Positions 7,511 through 17,425 of a stretch of 22,572 nucleotides of DNA are shown here, one piece after another. The stretch comes from Neisseria meningitidis (GTDB lineage: Bacteria > Pseudomonadota > Gammaproteobacteria > Burkholderiales > Neisseriaceae). A program made the translations under genes and the position numbers. Positions within the stretch are counted from its first letter, which is position 1, and the number at the start of each line of letters is the position of its first letter. The notes below the pieces were generated by a model. That model saw nothing but the letters and a program-made list of their open reading frames with translations, was not told the DNA's origin and did not search any database. Location of the stretch: the NCBI GenBank assembly GCA_923184405.1, contig OV299793.1, forward strand, positions 1,879,131 to 1,901,702. The letters are read 5' to 3'.

Positions 7511-8692
7511 TCAAAGCGTTCCGCAAGAATGCAGCCCGCCCAAAAACATATTCACGCCGATAAAGGCAAATGCGGTTACGGAACAAACCGATAATCGCCC
7601 ACAATGACAGCACTTTGACGCGCCAACTGGCAAACATCGCAGCGCAGCCAAACGACGTAATTGATGCGCACGATGAACGCCCACGTCTCATTCCATCCCA
7701 ACGCCAATAGCGTCACCAAGCATCCGCCGCCCACAGCGCACCCAAAATGGCGACAATGAAAGAACAGAAAGCCGAAGGCAATCGCCTTATACATAAACTC
7801 CTCAATCAACACAGATGGCCGCAGCCACGATTACCCCAATACCTTCCGCACGACGGAAACCAGTTCGGCAATACCGAGCATCGCGGAAATGCAAAACGCA
7901 CAGAAACCGATAAAGTTTGCCTGAACGTAGATTTTCATCCACCAAGATTGCAACGCTTGAATTAACGGCTGGATGGTATGCGCCTCGCGGGACACGCTGT
8001 ACCACAAGACAAATCCAACCACGACCGCCACAAAGCCGAACACGAAGCCGCTAAATTTCTGAAAGATGAACTTACCTTCATAATAAAGATACATCAGCGC
8101 GGTAATCACCGAAAAACACGATGAACACTGCATACAGGTTCAAAACCGAAATATGCCCCGCAACACGACGGAGCAGATAGCTGTCGTGCCAACGTACCAT
8201 CAGACCGGTAAAGCCTGCTACGGCAGACACCCATGCAAACACGGATCCCATACCCAACAGCAAGCTGGTCAGCAAAAATTCTACGCATGCCGAAACCAAG
8301 TCAGAAAGACAAGCAAACAGGAAGAAGAAGACAAAGGCGCACTGCCACATTAATCGCCTACTTATTGCTGAGGAAATACCGCAACAGGAAAAGCTCTGCC
8401 GATTTGATGTTGCCGCCATACAAACCGACGGCGGCATAGGCAAGCAATACGCTTAAAGGAACAAACCAGCGCATCGGTTTGAAAACCAACCCGAAAACAC
8501 GGCAATACCGGCACTTGACCACAACATGACCGTTTCGTAAATGTACATATGCATACCGGAACGGGTCTGCACGAAAACCGTAGCCGAAAAAACCAGCACG
8601 GCAAATACCCAATCCCAAAGATTCAGATTGCTGATCAAAGACTTCTGAATCAGCAGCTCGTGTTCCGGAAGTGTTTTATAGTGTTCAGTCAT
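7511..8692 (-). CDS. ccsA: Cytochrome c biogenesis protein CcsA (ResC-like)
   Basis: Multi-spanning inner-membrane protein of the system II cytochrome c maturation pathway. With ResB it brings haem to the periplasm and attaches it to CXXCH motifs. The start at 8692 (MTEHYKTLPEHELLIQK) is fixed by its overlap with the resB stop. Hydrophobic segments run across the whole span: WDWVFAVLVFSATVFVQ, GFTGLMVRWHDSYLL, ISVLNLYAVFIVF, then SREAHTIQPLIQALQSWWMKI and ANFIGFCAFCISAMLGIAELV (7850-7960), and GWNETWAFIVRINYVVWL (about 7640-7700), which is the damaged tryptophan-rich WWD haem-handling signature with one external His region before it. The C-terminus reads VNMFLGGLHSCGTL-stop at 7511. The length (394 codons) fits the family; three or more frame breaks are visible. 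Confidence 0.9.
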
Positions 8693-10697
8693 GATTCAAG
8701 TCCTTGCCGAGCCGTTGCAGACTCTCGAAGTGTTTTGGAAATTCCTGCTGCAAATCCCGTTCGCTGCGGGCCGAAGACATGGCGAAATGGATTTTGCCGT
8801 CTGAAAACAATACCCACGCCCGTTTTTCGCGCACATAAAACATCAATACCGTACCCAATACCAACAGCACCGAGCCGAGATAGACCAAAAGCGCACCCGG
8901 GAACGGGTCATCTACAAACCCGACGAACGCACCTCGGAAAACCCATCAAGTTGCAGCAGCATAGGCGCGGGATATTCGGTCAAACCCGTGTACGCATCCA
9001 TACTGTGCAGCAGGAAACGGTTCCGCGCTTCATCCTGCAGCCATTCGGGCAAGCCGTACCGGCTGTATGGTTTCATCCAAAGAAGCGTTCATCACGCCGT
9101 AAAGCATTTCGTAGAAATAACCCTGCATCTTATCCTGCTGCTCTTTCGCGATATTGGACGAAATAAATTCGTCCAATCCCAAATAGCCTTTTGTGCAAAG
9201 ATGTTCAGCGTGCTTTCCGCAGCCAGCATGAATTGTTCGCGGATTTCGGCAGGTGCGTCTTTGGTTGCGTCGGCAACCGGACGTTTGCGCCCTTCCCCAT
9301 CTTTCAAAAACTCACGCAATGCCATAAAGGTGTCCGCTTTCAACTGCTTGTCCAAGGGGATACGCAGCCAGCGGTATTGCTGCTGCAGGCTGCTGCGCGT
9401 GCCGATAATCCAAAAATAATCCTGTTCCTGCAAAACCGGCAGCATATAGTTTTTATATTCGACCGCCTGCCCTGCCGCATCACGGATACGGTAAACAATG
9501 GAAGGGCCGATATTGGTGTATTTTTACCTTCCTGAGTAACGGCGCGGACATCGTTCAGCGTGGATTTCAGGCTTTTTTCCCGTTCCGCGCCCTCGCTCAT
9601 GTCCTCCACATTCATAGAAGTGAACTGATCGAACTCAAGACGATATTTGTGTTTGCCAATTTCCAACGGAAACTGGTGTATGGATGTTGCCTTCAACACG
9701 ACAGAGATCGCGCGAAGCATCACCCAAATTCCACGCCTTGAATGTCAAATCCGAACCGCCGTCGGCAAAACTCGCCTGATAAATCGTGATGCCGTGCAAG
9801 GTCAAAGGATGGTTCACGCGGATGGTGCGCTCGAGTTTCTCACCGATTGACTTATCCGTCACTTCAATATCGCTGGCGAAATCGCGCGGCATACCCGTAT
9901 TGTAAAAATCGATATGGAATTTTTTCAGTTTGACTTCAAAAGGCAAGTCCTGAACCAATATCCCGATGTCGGCATTCAAGAAAACCACATCCGCACTCTG
10001 CCCCTCGGAAATATTGACGTTGCCCCTAAATGAGAGATTGGACGCACTCAAAATACTTTCGGGCTTGAAATCCTTGGCATAAACCGCCTGATTGCATCCG
10101 AAACAATCCGACCTATCAGCATACCCAGTTTCAACAGCAGGTTACTGACTATCAACCCGCCCAGGCAAATGACAATCAAAGCAACATGGGCAAAGATATA
10201 GCCCCATTTGTTCATCGTGCCTTTTTTGGCGGTAATCAGAACCGACCCGCCCTCACGGCTGACGGTTTTTCCCTGAAAACCCTGCACTTCCGGATAACGT
10301 TTGGCAACCTCGGGCGCAATTTTTACATCCAACAGCGAAGAATGGCGCATCGCCGCCAGAGATTTTTCTTTAACCTTTTCCCGAAAAGACTTCATTTCGC
10401 GCCAGAACGGCGGCACATTGCGAATCAGGCACAAACTGGTAGAAACCACCAAAAACATCATGATAACGACAAACCATGCCGAAGCATAGACGTCATACAG
10501 TCCCAGAAAACCAAAATCTGCGCCCAAAAGGTCCGAATTTGACCAAATAATCCGTCTGCGGCTGGTTTTGCCGCAACACCGTACCGATAACCGATGCAAT
10601 ACCAGCAGACTGAGCAAAGCGACCGCAAAGCGCATGGAGCTGAAAAAAGCGAACCACGGACGGGAAAGAAGTGGGGAGATCTACGGGATTTACTCAT
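8685..10697 (-). CDS. resB: Cytochrome c biogenesis protein ResB (CcsB)
   Basis: Partner of CcsA in system II cytochrome c maturation. The span of 2013 bases fits the roughly 670-residue neisserial protein. The start at 10697 gives MSKSRRSP, a basic leader before the first membrane segment; an internal Met at 10635 would remove it, so I prefer 10697. Visible pieces: FLGLYDVYASAWFVVIMMFLVVSTSLCLIRNVPPFW (10400-10520), MNKWGYIFAHVALIVICLGG (10150-10220), then a large periplasmic domain from SNLSFRGNVNISEGQSADVV to LTLHGITIYQASFADGGSDL (9750-10050), EFLKDGEGR (9290), and a last membrane segment LGSVLLVLGTVLMFYVREKRAWVLF (8800-8885). It ends GKDLNHD-stop and overlaps ccsA by 8 bases (ATGACTGA), implying translational coupling. 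An uptake sequence lies inside the coding region at 8796-8805. Confidence 0.92.
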
Positions 10698-10763
10698 TGT
10701 GTGTTTATTCCGCCATCAGGAATATGGGAAAGCAGAATTGGGCAAACAGAAAACAACGTCCCG

Positions 10764-10793
10764 ATTCTACTGTCTTGATGCTTTTTATTTCAA
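10764..10793 (-). promoter_or_regulatory. Possible sigma-70 promoter for resB-ccsA
   Basis: On the minus strand TTGAAA (10793-10788) and TAGAAT (10769-10764) are separated by 18 bases and lie 67 bases upstream of the resB start. Both hexamers are close to consensus. No other evidence supports it. Confidence 0.4.
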
Positions 10794-10861
10794 GACAATG
10801 AAGACAGCCTGCATCGATTCCAACGGTTGCGATTGAAAAAACTTATCGCAGAATTGCCTGA

Positions 10862-10888
10862 AGCCGTCTGAAAACTTTTCAGACGGCC
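10862..10888 (-). terminator. Uptake-sequence hairpin downstream of cytochrome c4
   Basis: GCCGTCTGAAAA (10863-10874) and TTTTCAGACGGC (10876-10887) pair over 12 bases around a single C, so the hairpin loop must open within the A/T pairs. It lies 23 bases beyond the cytochrome c4 stop and separates that gene from resB. Confidence 0.8.
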
Positions 10889-10910
10889 TCTAAAACAGAC
10901 TATTGCGGAA

Positions 10911-11530
10911 TTAACGCAAACCTTGGATAAAGTTGGCGACCGCTTTCAAATCTTCTTCAGACATACGGTTTGCAATATCTTCCATGATGGTATTTTTACG
11001 CTGACCGGACTTGTAGGCATTCATCTGTTCAACAATATATGCCTGATGCTGACCGCCCAAACGCGGATAAGCCTGAATTTCGCTTCCGCCTCCGGCATAC
11101 CCGCACCGCTCGGACCGTGGCAGGACATACACGCTTACACTTTTTTATCGCTCAAACCGCCGCGATAGATTTTCGCACCCAATTCAGGATTTTCCTTAGG
11201 ATTGGCTTCACCGGATTTGGGCTGCTGTTTGGCATAGAATGCGGATACGTTCAAAATATCCTGATCGCTCAAATTCATTACCACCAGTTTCATCACAGCT
11301 GCCGAACCGTGGGTGCGTTTACCGTCGCGGATGCCGATAGTTTGATGATAGATGTAGGCAGTATGCTGTGCCGCCAAACGCGGATACATCGCAATGCCGC
11401 TGTTACCGTCTGCTGCATGGCAAGCCGCACAAACCGTTGCGGCAACCTGTTTGCCTTTTCCACGTCTGCTTTGGGAGGCGGAAACCGCATCCACAGCCAA
11501 AACAAAGGCCAATAAAGTCAATCGTTTCAT
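10911..11530 (-). CDS. cycA: Dihaem cytochrome c4
   Basis: A periplasmic, membrane-associated electron carrier between the bc1 complex and terminal oxidase, about 207 residues, matching this span. The start at 11530 follows AGGAG; MKRLTLLAFVLAVDAVSAS is a Sec signal peptide. The first haem site is VCAACHAADGNSG with MYPRLAAQHTAYI after it. The second half repeats the pattern: a CMSCHG site around 11110-11130, then YPRLGGQHQAYIVEQMNAYKSGQR and MEDIANRMSEEDLKAVANFIQGLR-stop at 10911. The two halves are internally repeated, as expected for c4. A TAA at 11135-11137 replaces one codon just before the second CXXCH (KKV-stop-ACMSCHG) and stays in frame, and an indel follows it. Its maturation needs the resB-ccsA pair encoded next on the same strand. 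Symbol follows neisserial usage for c4. Confidence 0.9.
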
Positions 11531-11735
11531 GGAGTGCTCCTGATTACAGCATTGGATAACGCAACAATGCTCTTTTTATATTCAAATACGGGATTTTTGA
11601 CCCGATTAAAACCGATGATTCTGTAAACGTGTTATTCTATACTAAATTTACATTAAATTACCACTGTGTTTCACATAAAACCAACCGCATACTTTTGCTG
11701 TCGGACAAACGGCGGTGGAAAACAAGGATATGCCC

Positions 11736-12365
11736 ATGCAACCTTTTTCAAAACGCCAAATTCTTCACGACGGTCAACCATCTCAAAGACCTGACGGACA
11801 CCCATCTCGAAATTCGACTTTGTCGGCAGGAGCAATGCCGGAAAATCCAGTGCCATCAATACCCTGACCAACCATGTCCGTCTTGCCTACGTTTCAAAAA
11901 CACCCGGACGGACGCAGCATATCAACTTCTTCGCAGCTGCAGAACGGCAATTTTATGGTCGATTTGCCCGCTACGGTTATGCCCAAGTCCCTGAAGCAGT
12001 ACGCGCACATTGGGTCAATCTGCTCGGCGACTATCTGCAACAGCGCAAACAGCTTATCGGGCTGGTTTTGATTATGGATGCCCGCCATCCTTTAAAAGAA
12101 CTCGACATCCGTATGCTGGACTTTTTCCACACGACCGGCAGACCAGTTCACATCCTGCTGTCAAAAGCCGACAAATTATCCAAAACGAACAGATAAAAAC
12201 CTGTCCCAAGTCAAAAACTGCTCAAACCTTATTCCGACAGAGCAAAACATCAGCGTACAGCTGTTTTCCAGCCTGAAAAAACAAGGTATTGACGAGGCCA
12301 ACCGAACTGTCGGAAGCTGGCTTGACGCAGCAGATGCCGCCGCTTCCTCTCCAAAGGAAAACTGA
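11736..12365 (+). CDS. engB: Ribosome biogenesis GTP-binding protein EngB (YihA)
   Basis: A TRAFAC-class GTPase needed for 50S ribosomal subunit assembly, about 209 residues; the span of 630 bases fits exactly. The start at 11736 follows AAGGATA and, after removal of one inserted C, gives [20 protein letters not shown]. The P loop [11 protein letters not shown] lies at 11820-11855, the G3 region DLPGYGYA at 11955-11985 (damaged by one base), then [40 protein letters not shown] (12000-12120) and the G4 region [13 protein letters not shown] (12165-12200). The C-terminal part reads [20 protein letters not shown] and ends PKEN-stop at 12363-12365. It is convergent with ponA and divergent from cytochrome c4. 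Confidence 0.93.
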
Positions 12366-12433
12366 CCCAATTATACGGAAACCGTATTTCCACTTGACCG
12401 ACCGCAAACATTTAAAAATTGCCACTGTTGTCT

Positions 12434-12469
12434 AAAATGCCGTCTGAAAGACTTTTCAGACGGCATTTT
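12434..12469. terminator. Bidirectional uptake-sequence hairpin engB/ponA
   Basis: AAAATGCCGTCTGAAA and TTTCAGACGGCATTTT form a 16-bp perfect stem with a loop of about 4 bases between convergent engB and ponA. T runs on both sides make it a good terminator in either direction, and it carries two 12-mer uptake sequences. Confidence 0.9.
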
Positions 12470-12477
12470 GCGAGTCT

Positions 12478-14877
12478 TTAAACAGAGAATCCAACTGCTG
12501 CTGTTTGGAACCAGTATTACTCGGGAAGCAACAGCGTTTCCTGCATATCTTGGCGGACTTCGTCAACCGCCGCCTACAAAACGCCTCTCTTGCCGCGCCC
12601 CCGTCATCTTCTTTTGCCTTCGTCGAGAAGCGTTGCGGCGCAATACCGCTGTTGTCCAGCGTCAAGCACGGATCGGTTACCATACGTTCCTTCATATAAT
12701 ATTCGCCATTGCTGCTGACCACACCTACAGGCATTTTCATCCCCTTACCCTGCTTTACCTTCAACGCAAAACGCGCATAGTCCACCCAAACTGGCACCGC
12801 AATCGTGCCGCCGTAGCCGACACGCCATATACTCTTAGGTCTGACGAAACAGAAAAAAACAGCCAAATAAACACATCAGAGTGAAAACAGCACGAACCGT
12901 GCATCCTTATTGTCATTGGTCGTACCGTTTCTGGCAATATCCGTTCTTCCCAACGCAGATGCACCCTTGCCGTACCGACACGAACCACATCCAGCATAAT
13001 CTTATACATAATATAGGCATTGCGCGGATCGATTGCCTGAGGCGCATTTTGCCCGGCCACCAAAGGTTGCATTTGGGCGCGCAACCTGCCGTCTCTGTCA
13101 TAAATCATATCGATTACGTGCGAAGAAACCCTATATCCGCCGTTCGCAAACACGCTATATGCCTCCGCCAGCTTGCAACGGCGTTGTCTCGCCTGTAAAA
13201 CTAAAGCCATAGACAGGCTTGCCAGCAGCTCGGACGAACAGAAGCCGAAACGCCGGATATACTGCTGCGCGTAACCGACACCGATAGACATCAAAATACG
13301 GATAGAAACCATATTCATGGAAGCCGTCAGAGCCTGTCTCAAAGTAATGTAGACGGAATATCAGCCGACTGAATTTTTGGGTGTCCAAACCGAACCGTTC
13401 GGCCCTTTCCCGGCAGGGAAATCGGCGCATCGTTAACCACTGTGGACGCGGTCATCCCCTTAGATAATGCCGCCGAATAGACAAACGGCTTAAAGGTCGA
13501 ACCCGGCTGCCGCATTGCCTGAACGGCACGATTGAATGTTTGCTGTGAAAATCATAACCGCTGACCAGCGCGCGCACAGCTCCGGTTTTTGCATCCAGCG
13601 AAACCAAAGCCCCTGCAGCAACGGCTCTTGAACCACCGCCCAACGCCCGCCGTTGTTTTTGACACGGATGACCGCGCCCCTGCGGATACGGGTCCTCCCA
13701 ATTTTTTCAGTATTGACCGCGCGGGCCGCAAAACCCAAAGCGCGCCTGTCAAGCGTAACCCGCCTGACGCCGGAGCAGCTGTATGACGACGATGACTCCT
13801 TTGAGTCACATCAACACAGCAACAGCAAGAACCAACTGAACGACAGTATAGCGTACCGACTACATACAGGCTGACAGTCTCCTCGACATCTTCACTCCCA
13901 CTCAAATCGATATAGTTTTCCGCACCGCAGTAGCTGCTACCGCGAATCAAAAGTACGTAGAGCCTGCCGCAATACCTCGGTTGCCACCTACTGATGATCA
14001 GCGCGGACAGTAGTATAAACCTTAAAACCCTGCGAATAGGCATCTTCACCGTATTTCTCATACAGTTCCTGACGCACCATTTCCGCCACATATAAAGCAC
14101 TCTGATCGATTTTCCGAACAAACCGCTCGTAATGCAGTTCCTCATTCAACGCCTGATCGCGCTGTTGCATGGTAATCATCTTCTCCTCGAGCATATTGTT
14201 CAAAATATAATCCTGGCGCAACTTGGCACGTTCCGGACTAACAATCGGATTATAGGCAGACGGAGCATTAGGCAGTCCCGCAAGCATGGCGGCTTCCGAC
14301 AAAGTCAAATCTCGGACATTCTTATTGAAATAGATTTGCGCGGCAGATGCAAAACCATAGGCGCGCTGACCGAGGTAAATCTGATTGAAATACAACTCGA
14401 GGATTTTGTCTTTGCTTAAAGACTGCTCGATTTTATAGGCAAGCAACACCTCATTGAACTTGCGGATCAACGTTTTTCACTGCTCAAATAAAATTTTTCC
14501 CACCTGCTGCGTAATCGTACTCGCACCCGACTGCACGCTGCCGGACACGACAGTGCCGACGGCAGCGCGGGCAACACCCCAAACATCCACCCCCAATGCC
14601 AGTAAAAGCGTTTATCCTCGGCGGCGATAACCGCATTCCGCAACACCTCTAGGAAATCGCCGATTTTGTAAATTCGCGCCGCTGATACCCATACATACCG
14701 ATGACTTCCCATCCGCCGAATAAATAGTCAACGGCATTTTAGGCTGGTAATGCTGCAAAGAATCCAAAGACGGCAGTTTCGGATACGTTACCAAAATAGC
14801 AATGGCAACCAAACCCACTCCAAATACACAAAACCCAAAAACCAAACCAAAACAAGTCGTTAAATCTTTTTAATCAT
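12478..14877 (-). CDS. ponA: Penicillin-binding protein 1 (class A PBP)
   Basis: A bifunctional peptidoglycan synthase: an N-terminal membrane anchor, a GT51 glycosyltransferase and a transpeptidase. The 2400-base span fits the roughly 798-residue neisserial PBP1. Start at 14877 (MIKKI), anchor [17 protein letters not shown], then [14 protein letters not shown] (catalytic Glu of GT51), SEKR before [44 protein letters not shown]. The transpeptidase STFK is intact at 13489-13500 ([15 protein letters not shown]). The SxN motif reads SMN (13316-13321 region) where SKN is expected, and the KTG motif near 12925-12935 is lost to an indel (GTTNDNKD follows). The C-terminus ends [12 protein letters not shown]; the stop at 12478 requires one T restored. 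Codon 421, where Leu to Pro contributes to gonococcal penicillin resistance, is CTG (13616-13618), so Leu. Diverges from pilM. Confidence 0.93.
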
Positions 14878-14892
14878 AGCTGAATAATAATT

Positions 14893-14906
14893 TACCATTA
14901 TTGGTA
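14893..14906. promoter_or_regulatory. Short palindrome between ponA and pilM
   Basis: TACCATTATTGGTA has 5-bp arms and a TTAT centre, in the AT-rich part of the 150-base gap between divergent ponA and pilM. It is placed where a shared operator could lie. I cannot define promoter hexamers with proper spacing around it, and the read quality makes short motifs unreliable. Confidence 0.25.
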
Positions 14907-15027
14907 TTAAATAAAGTAAAATAGCAACCGATTTCTACAAAGCACGGTTTCAATGTGCAAAGAACAAGGAATCCATTACGGATACCGAAACGGTTACTCA
15001 CTGTACAAATAAAGCAGGAACTTCATC

Positions 15028-16138
15028 ATGCGCTTGTTTAAAAGCTTGAAAAACCCTAAAAAACAGATGCCAAGCTCCCTAAAAAATCTTCGGACTCAAT
15101 AACCGCGCGGCAATCGGCATCGATATCGACCAGCATTCCATCAAAATGGTCCAATTGTCAGGACGTAGTTTAAACCAAATTCAATTGGAAAATACGTCGC
15201 CGCTAAATTACCAAAGAATATCATTCAAGGCAATAAAGTCCAAAATTACGATCAACTTGTTACATATTTGCAACAAGCCTATGCCAAACTGGGTACGTCG
15301 TGCAAAAACATCATCGCGTCCGTCCCGCAAAATCCGCAACCATCGAACAATTGACCTACACAGACAAAGATGCAGAATTAGACCTGCAGGGGTTCGTGGA
15401 GTCCTCCATCTCCGAAGTCAGCTCGATATCGCTCGAAGAAGCCAATTACGACTATCAGGTCTTGTCCCAATCGGCCGCAGGCGAAGCTGTGTTGGCCGTC
15501 GCATCGAGAAAGGATGAAATCGAACCCCTGATTGACGCATTCAACGCCGCCGGATGAAATTATCCGCGCTTGATGTGGACATTTTCGGACAATAAAACGC
15601 CTACGCGCTATGGATAAACCATTTCGCCCTCGAGCTTGCAGCCGAAAAAGTCGCCATTTTCGACGTATATGCCGCACAGACCTACGACTTGGTCATCCAA
15701 GACGGAAAAATACTATACAAACAGGAAACTCCGTCAGCGAAGAACAGCTCAACCAACTCATCCAGCGCACCTATCAGGTAACAGAAGAAAAAGCGGAAGA
15801 AATCATCAACTACCCTCAAAAACCTTCAGATTACCAAGCAAGCGTGGCAAACTATTTCAACCAGCAGATTACCAAAGAAATACAAAGGGTCTTGCAGTTT
15901 TATTACACCACGCAGACCGCAGACGATATGACCGACATCAAGAATATCCTGCTGACAGGGGAAGCGGCGCGCCAGGAAGGCATCGCCCAAACCGTCGCCT
16001 CACAAACCAATGCAGATGTACAATGCGTCCATCCCGCGCGTTATTTTGCGGACAACCTCAAAACAGACAAACAACAATTCGAACACAATGCGCCGACACT
16101 CGACCAGGGAGTTCGGTTTGGCAGTACGGGGATTATAA
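15028..16138 (+). CDS. pilM: Type IV pilus assembly protein PilM
   Basis: Cytoplasmic actin-like ATPase-fold protein that binds the N-terminal tail of PilN and links the pilus motor to the inner-membrane alignment complex. The start at 15028 (MRLFKSLKNPKK) follows GCAGGAA. The actin-like phosphate-binding start IGIDIDQHSIKMVQLSGRSLNQIQLE spans 15110-15190 through a frame break, then TIEQLTYTDKDAELDLQGFVESSISEVSSISLEEANYDYQVLSQ (15340-15480), LAVASRKDEIEPLIDAFNAAG, VAIFDVYAAQTYDLVIQDGKILYKQE, TYQVTEEKAEEIIN, and ILLTGEAARQEGIAQTVASQTNADVQCVHPARYFADN (15945-16060). The stop at 16136-16138 is recovered after one indel and precedes pilN by 2 bases. The expected length of about 371 residues fits. 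First gene of the pilMNOPQ operon. Confidence 0.93.
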
Positions 16139-16140
16139 TT

Positions 16141-16738
16141 ATGAACAATTTGATCAAAATCAACCTCCTCCCTACAGGGAAGAGATGAACAAGCGCAAAC
16201 AGCAGCAGTTTAAAACGCTGATGTACGGTGCCGTGCTGAAGGGCGTTACCGCCGTTGCGGCAAACCTACCTGTTTATCGACAATATGATCAATAACCAGT
16301 CGGAAAGAAACACGCTGCTGGAAACCTCCATCGCACACTTGGATACCGAGCTATCCGAAACACAAAAGCTCAACAGGAAAAAGATGCCTTCCTGATTAAG
16401 AAGACAAAGTCGAGGAGCTCCAGCTCAAACGCCTCCAAGCCGCAAAATTCTTCGACAGCCTGAATGAGGCAGTCCCTGGAAGCACCTACCTGACCTCGCT
16501 GGATGCCGTTACCGCCGACTCTTATCGGCTCAGCGGCAGGACATCCAGCGACAACCGCGTTGCTGCCATGATGAGGGCGATGCCCAATACTGGAATATTC
16601 AAGCAACCCGAATTGTTAAGCATCAAGAAAAACAACACCGCATCAAGAATTTACCCTGCAAGCACATTACAACCCATCGAAAAGGCGGCCGAATCCAAAG
16701 AGAATCCGGCTTCGGGAAACGCACACGAGGCAAACTGA
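16141..16738 (+). CDS. pilN: Type IV pilus assembly protein PilN
   Basis: Bitopic inner-membrane protein whose short cytoplasmic tail binds PilM and whose periplasmic domain pairs with PilO. The start at 16141 gives MNNLIKINLLP, the conserved PilM-binding tail (INLLPYREE, split here by an indel). Next come EEMNKRKQQQFKTLMYGAVLKGVTAVAA, the membrane segment continuing into YLFIDNMINNQSERNTLLETSIAHLDTELSE, a periplasmic coiled coil, then VEELQLKRLQAAKFFDSLNEAVPGSTYLTSLDAVTADSYRLSGRTSSDNRVAAMMRAMPNTGIFKQPELLSIKKNN. It ends GNAHEAN-stop at 16736-16738, directly followed by the pilO ATG. The length fits 199 residues. Several frame breaks, none at a consistent place that would suggest a real mutation. 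Confidence 0.92.
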
Positions 16739-17407
16739 ATGGCTTCTAAATCATCTAAAACCAACTAGCGATACTAACAACAACCATCAACTACTCAGAC
16801 CCTCAGGCGCAGGCTTTCTATCGCCCTGCCCAGCCGTTGCCGCCAGGCTGGGGCTCAGTTATGCCGGATTGTTCAAAAGCCAGATGGAATCCCCATGAGG
16901 AATACAAAGCAAAAGAAACCGAACTGAAAAACACCTACAAACAGAAAAGTATCGACGCGGGGCCAGCCTGAACAATCCTGAGTGGACGAACTTGCAGCAA
17001 TACGCTCAGCCTCGATATCATGTTTTTCGAAACAGCCGACAGATGCAGAAATATCCAATCCAGTTACATTAGAGCTCATCAGGCAGGTTCGAGCAACGGC
17101 CTGCGCTTGGACAGCAAGAAGCCCCAACCTCCCGCAAATGACGGCCCCATCAAAAGATTACCCTATTCCATTTCCATTAACCGGAAAGTACGAACAGATC
17201 AGACAATTACCACCGCGATGTCGGCAGCCTCTCTCCGAATCATTACCCTGGAGTCGCTGAAAATCGCCCAATCTCCGAGGAAAACGGCGGCAACCCTGAC
17301 GGCAAGAGCAGCATCCTGAACCTCAGTGCCACTAACCACCACCTACCAAGCAAAATCAATAGAAGAACTTGCCACAGAAGCGGCACAAAATGCTCGAGCA
17401 AAAATAA
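16739..17407 (+). CDS. pilO: Type IV pilus assembly protein PilO (badly read)
   Basis: Inner-membrane partner of PilN with a periplasmic coiled coil and ferredoxin-like domain. The start at 16739 abuts the pilN stop (TGA ATG), giving MASKSSKTN. Recognisable pieces are RLSIALPS (16808-16835), ETELKNTYKQKSIDA (16915-16960), FETADRC... corresponding to the family FKQLPTDAEI (17020-17050), SSNGLRLDS (17090-17115), NDGPIK and LPYSISI (17140-17185), RIITLESLKIAQSP (17235-17280), GKSSILNLSA, and TTYQAKSIEELATEAAQNA (17336-17396). The stop TAA is at 17405-17407 after correcting one indel. The span is about 20 bases longer than expected. This is the least legible gene of the operon together with pilP, but its position between pilN and pilP makes the identity firm. 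Confidence 0.87.
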
Positions 17408-17425
17408 CTTACGTTAGGGAAACCA

